This document shows positions 43,237 to 53,344 of a DNA stretch of 64,000 nucleotides, piece by piece. The first letter of the stretch is position 1. The number at the start of each line of letters is the position of its first letter. The notes under the pieces were generated by a model that was not told the origin of the DNA, searched no databases, and saw only the letters and a program-made list of their open reading frames with translations. The DNA is from Alkaliflexus imshenetskii DSM 15055 (GTDB lineage Bacteria; Bacteroidota; Bacteroidia; Bacteroidales; Marinilabiliaceae), in assembly GCF_000517065.1 (NCBI RefSeq), contig NZ_KI912105.1, positions 3,845,641 through 3,909,640 of the forward strand. The letters run 5' to 3'. Made by a program: the position numbers and the translations under genes.

Positions 43237-44653
43237 AAGGAAAATAGTTTTCGATGAGTTGTGTTAGCTTTTTGCTTTTGGAAACCATTTTTTCAATAGT
43301 TGGGAACAGTTCCACAAAAAACTCATAGTCTTCCGGATTTTCGATCAATGCAGTTCTCAGATGCCCGATGGCTTTATTCAGATTCCGTTCATCCAGCAAG
43401 TAATAGGCGGTTGCCAGATAGTGGACTGCAGGTGAGTCAGGATAAGCCTTAAGCCATCGATTCAATAGTTTATCGCCTTTGAATTTTGGCGACAAGGCCT
43501 TTTTTAGTTGATATAACTCGTACGCGTTTCGTAAATTATCATAGTCCTCCTTAAAACAGACTTCGAACGCATCTTCAGCTTCATTCAGATTTCCGGTAAG
43601 CAGCAAACTGCGGGCTCTCAAATACCACAGTTCACTAATTTCACCATGATACTGCAGCGCTTTTTCTGACACTTCTGAAGCTTCTGAAGCATACTCTTGA
43701 TTTATCAAAAGCGCCAGATAACCAAGCCATGCTGGCATATAGCCCGTGTCTGTGTTTACAGTGAGGCGGTAAAAGCGTAATGCCAAGTCCCAATTACCCA
43801 ACTGGTCCAAACAATCAGCTATATAGTGATAGGGCAGCAACACATCATAACCGTATGATATATAATCGATATAGCAGTCAATCGCTTCCAGATACTGTCC
43901 CTGATTAACCAGCGAATTGCCTTTATTAAACAATGCCTCTCCGTGAGCAGGATTTATTGCCAGTGCGTAATCATAACACTTATTGGCATTGTCAAAGTCG
44001 TTGTTTTTGATGTATAGAATGCCGAGGTTATACCACGCATTTTCCGAAAACGGGTTGATGTCGATAAGCCGATTATAGGTTTCGAGCCCTTTCTCGATAA
44101 TAAACTCTTTGTCGTAGGCAAAAGCAAGTTCAAACAGAAGGCTCTCATTATTAGGAAACTCTCTGCAACCCGACGCCAAAAAATCTATGGTTATTTTATA
44201 AGCTTCGTGTTGATTCAGATAAATGCCTATATCGAGCATTACATCTTCTCTATCCTCAAATGCTGTTTCCAATGCCTTTTTAAAGAAAACAACAGCTTTT
44301 TCTTGCTGATTGTTACGGAGATAGGCTAATCCCAGATTCAAAAATATTTCCTGATTGGATTGCTCCAATTGGAGGAGACTCTCCATAAGTTTTATGGCCC
44401 TGTCATCTTCGCCTTTTTCCATCAGAATAATGGCATGTTTGGCCTGAAGTGAAGTGGCATCGGGGTGCTGCCTAATACCTATCTGCAAAGCCTTTTCCGC
44501 TTTCTCAAATTGAAATTTGTCGGTATAGAAATCAAAGATGTTTTCGATGGTATGAACATCAAAATAGAAGGTTTTTTGCCCGTTCTCCATCTGTTCGAAC
44601 CGCTCAATTTCTCCCTTGATATCGTTATAATTGGCTTGCCAGGATTCGTGCAT
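43226..44653 (-). CDS. TPR-repeat protein
   Basis: 475 residues made of about 12 tandem tetratricopeptide repeats (for example NAWYNLGILYIKNNDFDNANKCYDYALAINP and HGEALFNKGNSLVNQGQYLEAIDCY), with no signal peptide or catalytic domain. A cytosolic scaffold. Its 3' end overlaps the ComA-like gene, and it follows DUF4301 by 84 bases, so it belongs to the operon. Partner unknown. Confidence 0.88.
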   Translation of the reverse strand: MHESWQANYNDIKGEIERFEQMENGQKTFYFDVHTIENIFDFYTDKFQFEKAEKALQIGIRQHPDATSLQAKHAIILMEKGEDDRAIKLMESLLQLEQSNQEIFLNLGLAYLRNNQQEKAVVFFKKALETAFEDREDVMLDIGIYLNQHEAYKITIDFLASGCREFPNNESLLFELAFAYDKEFIIEKGLETYNRLIDINPFSENAWYNLGILYIKNNDFDNANKCYDYALAINPAHGEALFNKGNSLVNQGQYLEAIDCYIDYISYGYDVLLPYHYIADCLDQLGNWDLALRFYRLTVNTDTGYMPAWLGYLALLINQEYASEASEVSEKALQYHGEISELWYLRARSLLLTGNLNEAEDAFEVCFKEDYDNLRNAYELYQLKKALSPKFKGDKLLNRWLKAYPDSPAVHYLATAYYLLDERNLNKAIGHLRTALIENPEDYEFFVELFPTIEKMVSKSKKLTQLIENYFPYEF

Positions 44654-44737
44654 AAATTCAATTTCGTTTTACATCGCAAATTTACTCATTATCGACGAGC
44701 TTTTATCATTATGAGGACTTAAACTTCCATAATTTGC

Positions 44738-46267
44738 TCAGGCCGGCTGGTGTTGTGGGCGCAGTAAATCGTTGACGGTTTTTACCGGATTAAAGGTTTC
44801 GATGGGCACTTCCACAAAAAGTGTAATCCAGTCCGACATGGCTCCATTCCATAGTCCAGGCAGTTCGAGTGCTTTTAACGGACGGCCGTTCATCGATTTT
44901 TCGGAGATGAAACCGGTTTCCGGATCGGTGTGTTTTGTCAGATCGAATTTATTCCCTTTATAGTCAAAAGTGGAGCAAACCAAATCAACCGGATTAAAGT
45001 GCGTAGCTGCCTTAAACTGATTGGCCTGATGCGCATCATTTAAGTCAAGTTGAGAACTCTCGAGTATTTGTAGCGACAGCTGCATGTTTTTCTCTCGCAC
45101 CCAAAAAGGACCACCACCGGGCTCCCCTTCATTGCGAACCATTCCGCATACACGAATTGGTCTGTTCAGATACTGTTTCAGGTATTCTGCCTGCTTTGAG
45201 ATCTCCTGACTCAGTATGTCATTGGGAAGTACAACAAACAACTGCGCTTTAAGAAATGCAGAAGCTTCATCAATTAAACTGTGGCTAAGGTCAGAATCCA
45301 TCCGTTTCAGAAAATCAAATATCTTATCTCTGAGCTCAAGAAGTAAACCACCTAAAGCCTTTTTATACTCTATGGTTTTATCAATCAGATGCTCCGGCAC
45401 TACATTGTCGATGTTTTTGATGAAAATAATTTCGGCCGTTTGTTCGTTCAGGTTTTCGATAAGCGCCCCATGTCCGCCCGGGCGGAAAATCAAATGACCT
45501 TTTTCGTCACGGAAAGGTTCGTTATCGGGCGAAACGGCAAGTGTATCGGTATGCGGTTTTTGAAAGCTGAAGGATATATCCAGACCTATGTCGTATTTAT
45601 TTTCAATGGCAGGCCCTTCATTGTAGAGCTTGTTTCGGAAGAGTTCGTGGTGTTCGGGGCTTACGGTGAAATGCACCTTTACCAAACCATCGCTGTTGGT
45701 AGCATAATTGGCGCCTTCAACCAGATGCTCTTCCATGGCAGTGCGTATGGCATCCTCATACAAATGAAAATGTATCAGCCCCTTTGGAAGCGCACCGTAG
45801 TTAAGCGTTTCGTGTGTGAGTAGGGTGTGAATAATCTCTTCGGCCTTTGATTTTCGCACATGAACATTGTTGAGATTATACACTTTAAGTGCATCAGCAA
45901 GTATTGGGAAAAACGCGAATCTTGGCAGTAGTTCGATAAATCGGACTACCGGATGCTCAACTGGCAGTGATTTAATGGGTACGGGATTGTCAAGGTATTG
46001 ATAAAGATCTTTGAACATCCTTGTGGCAGCGCCAGATGCTGGTACAAATTTGGAGATGGTTAGCTGTCTGGAAATCTTTTGATGAAGAATTTCTGCGTAG
46101 TGCTTCGATTCTTTTTCCGATAGTATGCGGATGCCATCATTCGGCGTGGCCGGCTTTATCACATCCAGTTTTGAAAAACCAGTTTTAAACCTGTGTATCT
46201 GTTCTTCCAGTTGCGATGGAGTAATGCCTTTCTGCTTTAGCTGTATATGATCTTTATCTGTGAGCAT
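44738..46267 (-). CDS. DUF4301 family protein
   Basis: 509 residues, soluble, no signal peptide. FVPASGAATRMFKDLYQYL near residue 80 recalls a nucleotidyltransferase-like glycine-rich loop, and FRPGGHGALIENLN plus IIFIKNIDNVVPEHL lie in the middle; these are the DUF4301 hallmarks. The fold resembles sugar-phosphate nucleotidyltransferases, so an NDP-sugar or related substrate is possible, but there is no direct evidence. First gene of the reverse-strand operon leading to aroE. Nearly universal in Bacteroidales as I recall. Confidence 0.88.
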   Translation of the reverse strand: MLTDKDHIQLKQKGITPSQLEEQIHRFKTGFSKLDVIKPATPNDGIRILSEKESKHYAEILHQKISRQLTISKFVPASGAATRMFKDLYQYLDNPVPIKSLPVEHPVVRFIELLPRFAFFPILADALKVYNLNNVHVRKSKAEEIIHTLLTHETLNYGALPKGLIHFHLYEDAIRTAMEEHLVEGANYATNSDGLVKVHFTVSPEHHELFRNKLYNEGPAIENKYDIGLDISFSFQKPHTDTLAVSPDNEPFRDEKGHLIFRPGGHGALIENLNEQTAEIIFIKNIDNVVPEHLIDKTIEYKKALGGLLLELRDKIFDFLKRMDSDLSHSLIDEASAFLKAQLFVVLPNDILSQEISKQAEYLKQYLNRPIRVCGMVRNEGEPGGGPFWVREKNMQLSLQILESSQLDLNDAHQANQFKAATHFNPVDLVCSTFDYKGNKFDLTKHTDPETGFISEKSMNGRPLKALELPGLWNGAMSDWITLFVEVPIETFNPVKTVNDLLRPQHQPA

Positions 46268-46758
46268 AAATTGAGGTAATAGTTACTTAAAATAAATATT
46301 TAATTATCTGATAATGATAATGAAGTATGCTTGTTAGGGTTGGTTATTGTGGAGATTCAGGAATTTCCCGTTTTTGATTCCATGAATTTACATAAATATT
46401 TTGTTAGATATTCGATTTTTGCCACAAAAAAGATGATTTTCGTCAAATTCAGTTTGTGCAATAGCCTTAAACGTTTCTCCATTATTACGCTGAACTTCCG
46501 CAAAATAAACTATTTGAATAATTGAATATTAAATTTTTCGTATCAAATGGTTTAATATGCTGAAAATCAAAACAGTAATTCGCTTGCACGTTGAATATTT
46601 TATTTAATTTCGTGTTTTTGTTACTATGGCTCTTTTGAATAATCAAAATGTAATTTCCTGATAACAATGGTGAAAACCGCTAAGGATATTGCAGTTTGCT
46701 GCCTAATAGAGTTTTTAAGTTTTACATACCAATCGTAAACCAATAAATTTAATACAAA
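46268..46758. other. 491-base divergent intergenic region
   Basis: Very AT-rich region between the DUF4301 operon (reverse) and the FadL-like gene (forward). It should carry both promoters, but I find no exact TAnnTTTG box at a convincing distance. The two short frames here look non-coding. Confidence 0.5.
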
Positions 46759-47973
46759 ATGAGAAGAATTTTGTTCTTATGCCTGATGATATTACCTGGC
46801 ATGATTGTTCTGGGCGAGGGATATCAGATAAATTTACAGGGTGCCCGCCAGATTGGAATGGGCCATACCGGTACCGGACTAAATTTTGGTGCATCATCTA
46901 TTCACTTTAACCCGGGCGCATTGGGTATGATGAGTGGAAATTTTGAAGTGACAGCCGGTGCAAGTGCCATTTTTTCAAATAACACTTTTCAAAAATCCGG
47001 CTCGGTATATACACATAAATCCGACAACCCAATTGGCACACCATTCTTTTTATATGGAGCCGGAAAAGTGAATGACAGACTTGTGCTGGGACTTGGAGTT
47101 ACAACGCCATTTGGTAATTCGCTTGTATGGGGCGATGATTGGGATGGACGTTATTTGATTCAGGACATCTCGTTGAAAGCCATATACATACAGCCGACCA
47201 TTGCATTTAAACTTTCCGATAACCTGAGTATTGGTGCAGGACTGGTATATGCATACGGCGATGTGGAGCTACATAAAGCATTACCAGTTCAGGGGGTTAA
47301 TGGCGATGGACAAGCGGAACTTACCGGTAAAACAACAGCTTTTGGCGTAAATGCGGGCATCTTTTATCAGGCATCTCCATCGCTTTCATTCGGATTGAGT
47401 TACAGATCAACGGTGGACATGAAAATGGATGAAGGAAAAGCATCATTTAAGGTTCCGGCTTCGCTTGCAACTCAATTTCCCGAAACCACCTTCAAATCAG
47501 CATTGCCAATGCCCGGTGGCATTCAGTTTGGTACCGGCTGGCAGGTAACTGACAGATTTCTGCTTGCAGCCGATTTGCAATATGTACTTTGGAGTGCCTA
47601 TCAGGAGTTAAACTTTGAGTTTGATGCGGAGACAGTTCCGGATTCCAGAAACGTGCGCAATTTTGAAAACACATTGATTTACCGTATTGGCGCTGAATAC
47701 GCCTTGAACGATTTTGTATCCGGACGTGCCGGCTTTGCCTGGGATACCACACCAATCCCAAAGGACTATCTCACACCGGAAACTCCAGGAGCCAATAAAC
47801 TAAACTACACGCTTGGGCTTTCGTTTAGGTTTTCTGAGAACGTCTCGTTGGACACATCGCTACAGTTCATACGTGCCCTTGAGAGAGAAGACGGTTATGC
47901 TCCGGCTAATTTCTACGGCACATACAATACAAATGCTGTTATTCCGGGTTTTGGCCTCAACATTAGTTTCTAA
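46759..47973 (+). CDS. FadL/OmpP1-family outer membrane transporter
   Basis: 404 residues. Signal peptide (ILFLCLMILPGMIVLG), then a beta-barrel with the FadL start GYQINLQGARQIGMGHTGTGL and the NPGALGMM segment that matches the NPA-type plug region. The C-terminus ends in aromatic F (GFGLNISF), as outer-membrane barrels do. Imports hydrophobic compounds such as fatty acids across the outer membrane. Eight bases later a GDSL lipoprotein gene begins, so the pair likely works on the same substrates. Confidence 0.93.
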   Translation: MRRILFLCLMILPGMIVLGEGYQINLQGARQIGMGHTGTGLNFGASSIHFNPGALGMMSGNFEVTAGASAIFSNNTFQKSGSVYTHKSDNPIGTPFFLYGAGKVNDRLVLGLGVTTPFGNSLVWGDDWDGRYLIQDISLKAIYIQPTIAFKLSDNLSIGAGLVYAYGDVELHKALPVQGVNGDGQAELTGKTTAFGVNAGIFYQASPSLSFGLSYRSTVDMKMDEGKASFKVPASLATQFPETTFKSALPMPGGIQFGTGWQVTDRFLLAADLQYVLWSAYQELNFEFDAETVPDSRNVRNFENTLIYRIGAEYALNDFVSGRAGFAWDTTPIPKDYLTPETPGANKLNYTLGLSFRFSENVSLDTSLQFIRALEREDGYAPANFYGTYNTNAVIPGFGLNISF

Positions 47974-47981
47974 TCAGATAA

Positions 47982-49343
47982 ATGATGAACATCATGAGAT
48001 ATATTTTATCGATAACACTTGCCCTAATATTTTGGCAGTGTGACATTAAAACAGATGATTTTGCGACATCAGCCGGTGAGGCAGATTTTGCTGTGTATGT
48101 GGCACTTGGCGACAGTTATTCGGCTGGTTATATGGATGGTGCACTCGGATTGGAGGGACAGCAAACCTCATTGCCTGCGATGTTGGCAGAGCAGTTTAAA
48201 CTTGTTGGCGGTGGCGAATTTAAGCAACCGCTGATGCCAGAGGGAAAAAGTGCCGGTACCACAGTGATTGATCAAAGCGGAAACATCAACGGTTATTTTG
48301 AACTGAAAGTTGTGGGCGGAGCGCTTCGACCTGTGCCAACGGTGGGCGATAAAACGGTGTTTTCGCAACTGATAGGAAGTGAAGCACCATTTAATAACAT
48401 GTCGGTACCGGGCGCAAAATCATTTCATCTTTTGGCTCCCGCATTCAGTAACCCGGTAGGTGGTAATCCTTTCTTTGTACGATTTGCCAAACAACCCGGG
48501 GTTTCGTCGGTTATCTCAGATGCCCTAAAGCTTGAGGCGACCTTTTTCTCATTGTGGATTGGAGGCAATGATGTACTAACCTATGCGCTTTCAGGTGGTA
48601 CTTCAGATATCATTACGCCGCTTGAGAGCTTTCAAATGGCACTCTCTACTTTAATAACAGAGTTAACTATGCTTGGCAGCAAAGGGGTAATTGCAAATAT
48701 CCCTGATATCGACGCCCTTCCATATTTTAATCTTGTCCCATACAATGCATTGCCATTGTCGCAGGTGCAGGCCGACCAGCTAAACGCTGCCTACGCGCAG
48801 TATAACCTCGCAGCCAACGGTGCCGGGCGTCCAGCAATTGTTTTTGTGGCAGGCCAGAATGCAATGGTTATTGCCGACCCAAAAATGACGGATATGCCCA
48901 CTCAGCTGCGATTCAGACAAATAAAGGCCAACGAGAAGTTTTTAATGAACCTTCCCACTGATAAGATTGCAACTGAAGGATGGGGAAGCCAGGTTCCGGT
49001 GCCAGCAAATTACACGCTGGATGCAGATGATTTGCAAAAGATAAAGGCTGCTACAACTGGTTACAATGAAATTATTAAAACCTTAGCAACTGAAAATGGA
49101 CTGGCTTTTGTTGATATAAATGAGCTAATGAATCAGATTAAAGCTGGTTTAGTGGTTGATGGACATACCTATTCCAATAATTTTGTTACAGGAGGTGTTC
49201 TGTCTCTCGATGGCATTCATGCTACACCTCGCGGTTATGCTATTATTGCAAATGAATTTATCAGAGCAATTAACAACACCTATAAGGCATCTGTTCCTTT
49301 GGTGAATGTAAACGATTATTCAACTGTTATTTTTCCCTTATAG
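47982..49343 (+). CDS. SGNH/GDSL hydrolase lipoprotein
   Basis: 453 residues. Hydrophobic N-terminus with lipobox-like IFWQC (Cys20), so a membrane-anchored lipoprotein. Block I ALGDSYSAGY (Ser45), a GGND-like WIGGNDVL (block III) and the C-terminal LDGIHATPRGYA (Asp and His, block V) define an SGNH esterase or lipase. Encoded 8 bases after a FadL-like porin, it may release fatty acids or other acyl groups for uptake. A bidirectional terminator follows. Confidence 0.92.
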   Translation: MMNIMRYILSITLALIFWQCDIKTDDFATSAGEADFAVYVALGDSYSAGYMDGALGLEGQQTSLPAMLAEQFKLVGGGEFKQPLMPEGKSAGTTVIDQSGNINGYFELKVVGGALRPVPTVGDKTVFSQLIGSEAPFNNMSVPGAKSFHLLAPAFSNPVGGNPFFVRFAKQPGVSSVISDALKLEATFFSLWIGGNDVLTYALSGGTSDIITPLESFQMALSTLITELTMLGSKGVIANIPDIDALPYFNLVPYNALPLSQVQADQLNAAYAQYNLAANGAGRPAIVFVAGQNAMVIADPKMTDMPTQLRFRQIKANEKFLMNLPTDKIATEGWGSQVPVPANYTLDADDLQKIKAATTGYNEIIKTLATENGLAFVDINELMNQIKAGLVVDGHTYSNNFVTGGVLSLDGIHATPRGYAIIANEFIRAINNTYKASVPLVNVNDYSTVIFPL

Positions 49344-49361
49344 GAATACTATAAAAACAAC

Positions 49362-49396
49362 AAAAAAGTCCCGGGCGATAGACCCGGGACTTTTTT
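49362..49396. terminator. Bidirectional terminator
   Basis: AAAAAAGTCCCGGG (49362-49375) and CCCGGGACTTTTTT (49383-49396) form a 14-bp perfect stem with a 7-base loop and A6/T6 flanks. Serves the forward GDSL gene and the reverse GNAT gene, whose stop lies next to it. Confidence 0.92.
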
Positions 49397-49397
49397 G

Positions 49398-49937
49398 TTA
49401 TACATGCGTGGTATTGTACACAGTTTTATAGATCTCATCCCTCATACTTCGAAACTGCACTTCAGTGAGTTCATTGTCGTTCGTCATCAGACGGAGTTCT
49501 ACTGCGTCACCACCCGGATGATAGGAAGGTTGCAAATAGTGAAATGAATTCAGGACAAAACCGAAACGTTCATAAAAACTGATACGGCGCTTGGTTAATT
49601 CATCCAGCGGAGGTTCCACTTCCAGAACAACAGGTAGCGTTGTAGATTCCAAAAAGCGTGAAAAAATGGCTCCACCCAATCCCTGATTGCGATATTTTGA
49701 TGAAACTGCAAAATGCTCAACAAAAAGGCGTCCTTCCAACTGCCAGTATCCTATAAAGCCCTGAATATTAGCAGAGGCATCTGTTTGAAGTTTGATTGCG
49801 AAGTGTTCTATTCTGAGTTGTTTTGTATACTCTTCGCTTGATTTTCGCTCATTTTCAGGAAAACTCTCTGTCATGATCTCCCAAAAGCTGTCAAACATTT
49901 CGGGATGGATCAGAAGTGCGTGATTGTCTGTGATCAT
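49398..49937 (-). CDS. GNAT-family N-acetyltransferase
   Basis: About 179 residues from the ATG at 49937 (the frame opens with GTG at 49976). GNAT motif A is visible in LFVEHFAVSSKYRNQGLGGAIFSRFLE, with the acetyl-CoA-binding RNQGLG. Motif B is around RRISFYERFGFVLNSF. Substrate unknown. It lies immediately downstream of the tricorn-like protease gene, so they are probably transcribed together. Confidence 0.88.
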   Translation of the reverse strand: MITDNHALLIHPEMFDSFWEIMTESFPENERKSSEEYTKQLRIEHFAIKLQTDASANIQGFIGYWQLEGRLFVEHFAVSSKYRNQGLGGAIFSRFLESTTLPVVLEVEPPLDELTKRRISFYERFGFVLNSFHYLQPSYHPGGDAVELRLMTNDNELTEVQFRSMRDEIYKTVYNTTHV

Positions 49938-49981
49938 ATTCTCATTCTTTGTAGATACCAAATTTTTGTTCAGCACGTTCC

Positions 49982-52900
49982 TTATTGATTCTTTACCGGT
50001 GGTGCAGGTATAGCGGGCAGTTCTTTTCGATTCTTAAGTTGCTCAAGAATTACCTCGATGGCTTTATTAAGCTGCTCATCGTGACCTGAAAACTCCCGGA
50101 ATGGGTCATTTTCTATTTCGATATCGGGTTCAACGCCCTCACCCTCGATGATCCATTTGCCCTCCATCGATAAGGAGGTGAATTGTGGAATGCGTAAATC
50201 GGTACCATCAATAAAAGGTAAGGAGCCGGTGATGCCTACAATACCGCCCCAACTGCGTGTTCCGATTATGGTACCAAGTCCCAGCTGCCTAAAACCGTAT
50301 GGGAACAGGTCGCCATCAGAAGCACTGTATTTATCAATTAGTGTAACCATCGGACCTACCAGCGTTTGAGCAGGAACGGTGCTTACCACCGGTGAGTTAC
50401 GGCGCATGTTTACACGGTATGGCACACGGCTCAAACGTTCCAGTATCATTGGCGATACATTGCCGCCGCCATTTCCGCGGTCGTCGATGATAAGGGCTTT
50501 TTTGTGTAGCTGAGGATAGAAGTATTTTACAAACTCGTTGAGTCCGCCCGGGCCCATATCAGGTATGTGTATGTATCCAACTTGGCCGTTGGTTGCTTCA
50601 TTAACCTTGCGTATGTTCTCGCTCACCCATTCAAAATAGTAGAGCGAACTTTCATTGGCGATGGGAGTAATGAGAACGTTTCTGGAACCCTGCAACGAAG
50701 GCGTACTGTTGATACTTAGCTCAACAGTGCGGCCAGCAGTCCCCATCAATAATTCATAAATATTTTCTACGCTGTTTGTCGGAATGCGGTTAACTGCTGT
50801 AATAAACTCGCCTTCTCTTACGTTAACACCGGGAGCTCTGAGCGGAGAATGCAGTTCCTGGCTCCATGAAGCGCCCTGCAAAATGCGGTCGATGCGGAAA
50901 AAGCCTGACGCATGATTCGATAGACGTGCGCCCAGCAGTCCGGTGGTGACTCTTTTTGCTTGTGGCTGATCACCGGGATTCACGTAGGCATGACCTGCAT
51001 TTAGCTCTCCTATCATTTCACCAATAACGTAGTTGAGGTCGGTTCTATGGTTTACGTGAGCCACCAATGGGTTATATTTTTCGTAGATGGCATCCCAATT
51101 TACCCCGTGCATGTTGTCAACGTAGAAAAAGTCGCGCATTTGTCGCCATGATTCATTAAAAATCTGTTGCCACTCTTCGCGGAAATCTACACGAACCTTC
51201 ATGTTGCTTAAATCCATTGGCTTATCAATGGTTACAGCCGACGAGGGCAAATCAATCACTGTCCAGTTCTTGTCTTTTCCTACAAGCATTTTGTTGTTAT
51301 TAGCCGAAATGGTGTAGCGGTAGTCGCCCAGGAAGGTTTCCTTCTTCTCTTTCAAATCATACACCAATAGACCGTTGCCATTTTTCCCGCCCTGAAACAT
51401 GCGGTTGTAATACACTCTGTTGTTCACGCAACTGATGTTAAAGTAGCGAGCCGCTTCAATGGGCAGTTCAATAATGCGGTTTCCGATGCCAGTATAGTCA
51501 ATCCTTACATTGATATCGGTTTTTGATTGATCAGTTTGAGCTGTTGATCCTTTTTTATCTGATGATTCATCTTTTGGCTTAATCATTGCATTTTCGGGTG
51601 CAAAAGGCGATGGCGTATCAGCAGACAGCAATACCATATAGATTTTGGACATGTTGATGTATGCATGATTCCACTCGGTGTTGCTGTAAACCGGATTGAA
51701 ACTTCGCTCTGAGGCAAATAGAAGGTATTTACCATCCGAAGAGAAAACCGGATTATAAGAGGAGTACCATTTTTCGGTTATGGGGAAAATTTCGCCTGAT
51801 GCGACATTTAACAATTGGATGATGCCCATTCTGTTTTCGCCTGCATCGGTGTAGGTAAGCCATCGGCTGTCCGGACTCCAGCTAAAATCACCCAAGCGGG
51901 TATAGTCACTTGCAGCCAACTTGCGTGTATTTCCTGTTTGAACTTCGGTGATGTAAAGCGCATAATTTTGGTCGTTCCAGGCAATCATGCGGCTGTCGGG
52001 GCTCCAGGCTATATTAAATTTATAAGTGCTTCCTCCTGTGGTAAGCTGTCGGGGCTGCTGTTCGCCCATCACATCGTTTACCCAAATTTCATATTCACCG
52101 CTTTTATCTGAAAGCCATGCCATTTGGCGTCCATCGGGCGACCAAATACCATTGCGCTCATGCACATCCGAGGTGCGTGTAAGGTTGTAGGTGATGCCTT
52201 TGTCGGCAGGCACGGAGAATAGTTCGCCACGTGCCGAAAACAGAACGCGCTCACCATTGGGCGAAAGATCCGCAGAAAAAATTCTGTCCGCCGCATCCAT
52301 AAAATCGGTGCGCGATTGGTTGAGGTCATTGCCAATCATTATCTCTACTTTCTGAACCTCACGGTTGGACACATCCATCTTATATATGTAACCACCATTT
52401 TCGAACACGATAAGGTTGCCATGATGCGATGGGAATTTGATGTCGAACTCAGTAAAGTGTGTTACTTTCTCGGTGCTTCCGGTTAGTTGATTGTACACAA
52501 AAAGGTTCATGGTACGGTCACGGTCGGACAGGAAGAAAATCTCATCACCAATCCACATGGGAATGATATCCTGCGCGGGATGGTCGGTGATGCGAGTGGT
52601 TTCGCGTGAGTTGAAATCGTGAATCCAGATGTCATCGGCCATTCCGCCACGGTAATATTTCCAGGTTCTAAACTCTCTGAATACCCGGTTATAAGCCATT
52701 TTTGAGCCGTCAGAGGAAAAACTCAAAAAACCGCCTTCCGGCAGTTCTAGTTGGGTGGAAAGACCGCCCGCGGGTGATACTTTGAACAGTTGTCCTTTAA
52801 AGTCGTTGAAGGCCTGACGACGCGAGCGATACACGATGTTTCCATCCGGAGTCCAATTCATCACAATGTTGTTGGGTCCCATACGGTCGCCAAGATCGTC

Positions 52901-53227
52901 GCGGGTTAAAGTGGCAGTATAGGTAAGCCTTTTGGGTACACCGCCATCAGATGAAATCAGAAATACTTCGGTGTTACCATCATACTGCCCTGTAAAGGCT
53001 ATTTGTGTGCCATCCGGAGAGAATCTGGGGAACATCTCAAGTCCCTCGTGTGATGTGAGCTTTCGTGCCATTCCGCCGGCATGGGGCACGCTATACAAAT
53101 CACCGGCATAGGTAAACACAATATGTGTTTGATTGATGGCCGGAAACCGGAGCAGCCTAGCCTCGGAGGCCAATAGACCGGTTGCTGTTAACAGACTTAT
53201 AAGCCCTGTTAGTATAATTCTTCGCAT
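49982..53227 (-). CDS. Tricorn-like S41 peptidase, exported
   Basis: 1081 residues. Signal peptide (IILTGLISLLTATGLLASEA), then repeated PD40/TolB-like beta-propeller blades (SPDGTQIAFTG, SPDSRMIAWN), a linker with acidic DESSDKKGSTAQTDQ, a tricorn C1-like part, a PDZ domain (about 770-840), and a C-terminal S41 protease domain with DDRGNGGGN and KYSASDGDLFPYG carrying the catalytic Ser region. A periplasmic homologue of the tricorn core protease that trims peptides. Followed after 5 bases by the GNAT gene. Confidence 0.93.
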   Translation of the reverse strand: MRRIILTGLISLLTATGLLASEARLLRFPAINQTHIVFTYAGDLYSVPHAGGMARKLTSHEGLEMFPRFSPDGTQIAFTGQYDGNTEVFLISSDGGVPKRLTYTATLTRDDLGDRMGPNNIVMNWTPDGNIVYRSRRQAFNDFKGQLFKVSPAGGLSTQLELPEGGFLSFSSDGSKMAYNRVFREFRTWKYYRGGMADDIWIHDFNSRETTRITDHPAQDIIPMWIGDEIFFLSDRDRTMNLFVYNQLTGSTEKVTHFTEFDIKFPSHHGNLIVFENGGYIYKMDVSNREVQKVEIMIGNDLNQSRTDFMDAADRIFSADLSPNGERVLFSARGELFSVPADKGITYNLTRTSDVHERNGIWSPDGRQMAWLSDKSGEYEIWVNDVMGEQQPRQLTTGGSTYKFNIAWSPDSRMIAWNDQNYALYITEVQTGNTRKLAASDYTRLGDFSWSPDSRWLTYTDAGENRMGIIQLLNVASGEIFPITEKWYSSYNPVFSSDGKYLLFASERSFNPVYSNTEWNHAYINMSKIYMVLLSADTPSPFAPENAMIKPKDESSDKKGSTAQTDQSKTDINVRIDYTGIGNRIIELPIEAARYFNISCVNNRVYYNRMFQGGKNGNGLLVYDLKEKKETFLGDYRYTISANNNKMLVGKDKNWTVIDLPSSAVTIDKPMDLSNMKVRVDFREEWQQIFNESWRQMRDFFYVDNMHGVNWDAIYEKYNPLVAHVNHRTDLNYVIGEMIGELNAGHAYVNPGDQPQAKRVTTGLLGARLSNHASGFFRIDRILQGASWSQELHSPLRAPGVNVREGEFITAVNRIPTNSVENIYELLMGTAGRTVELSINSTPSLQGSRNVLITPIANESSLYYFEWVSENIRKVNEATNGQVGYIHIPDMGPGGLNEFVKYFYPQLHKKALIIDDRGNGGGNVSPMILERLSRVPYRVNMRRNSPVVSTVPAQTLVGPMVTLIDKYSASDGDLFPYGFRQLGLGTIIGTRSWGGIVGITGSLPFIDGTDLRIPQFTSLSMEGKWIIEGEGVEPDIEIENDPFREFSGHDEQLNKAIEVILEQLKNRKELPAIPAPPVKNQ

Positions 53228-53344
53228 GTTAATAATATGGTTTTATAAATGACTAAATGTATGTGAATAGCAATATGTCTGCATCCTTTTTTTAGGAAAC
53301 AGCAAGTATCATGTTTTGTTTTAGTCTGTAATCAGATTCCGTAT

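Noticed and set aside
44479-44722. Overlapping frames on the opposite strand inside the TPR gene
   Set aside because: They are shadows of the true TPR frame.
46331-46525. Short frames in the AT-rich region before the FadL-like gene
   Set aside because: Low-complexity, no conserved motif and no plausible leader.
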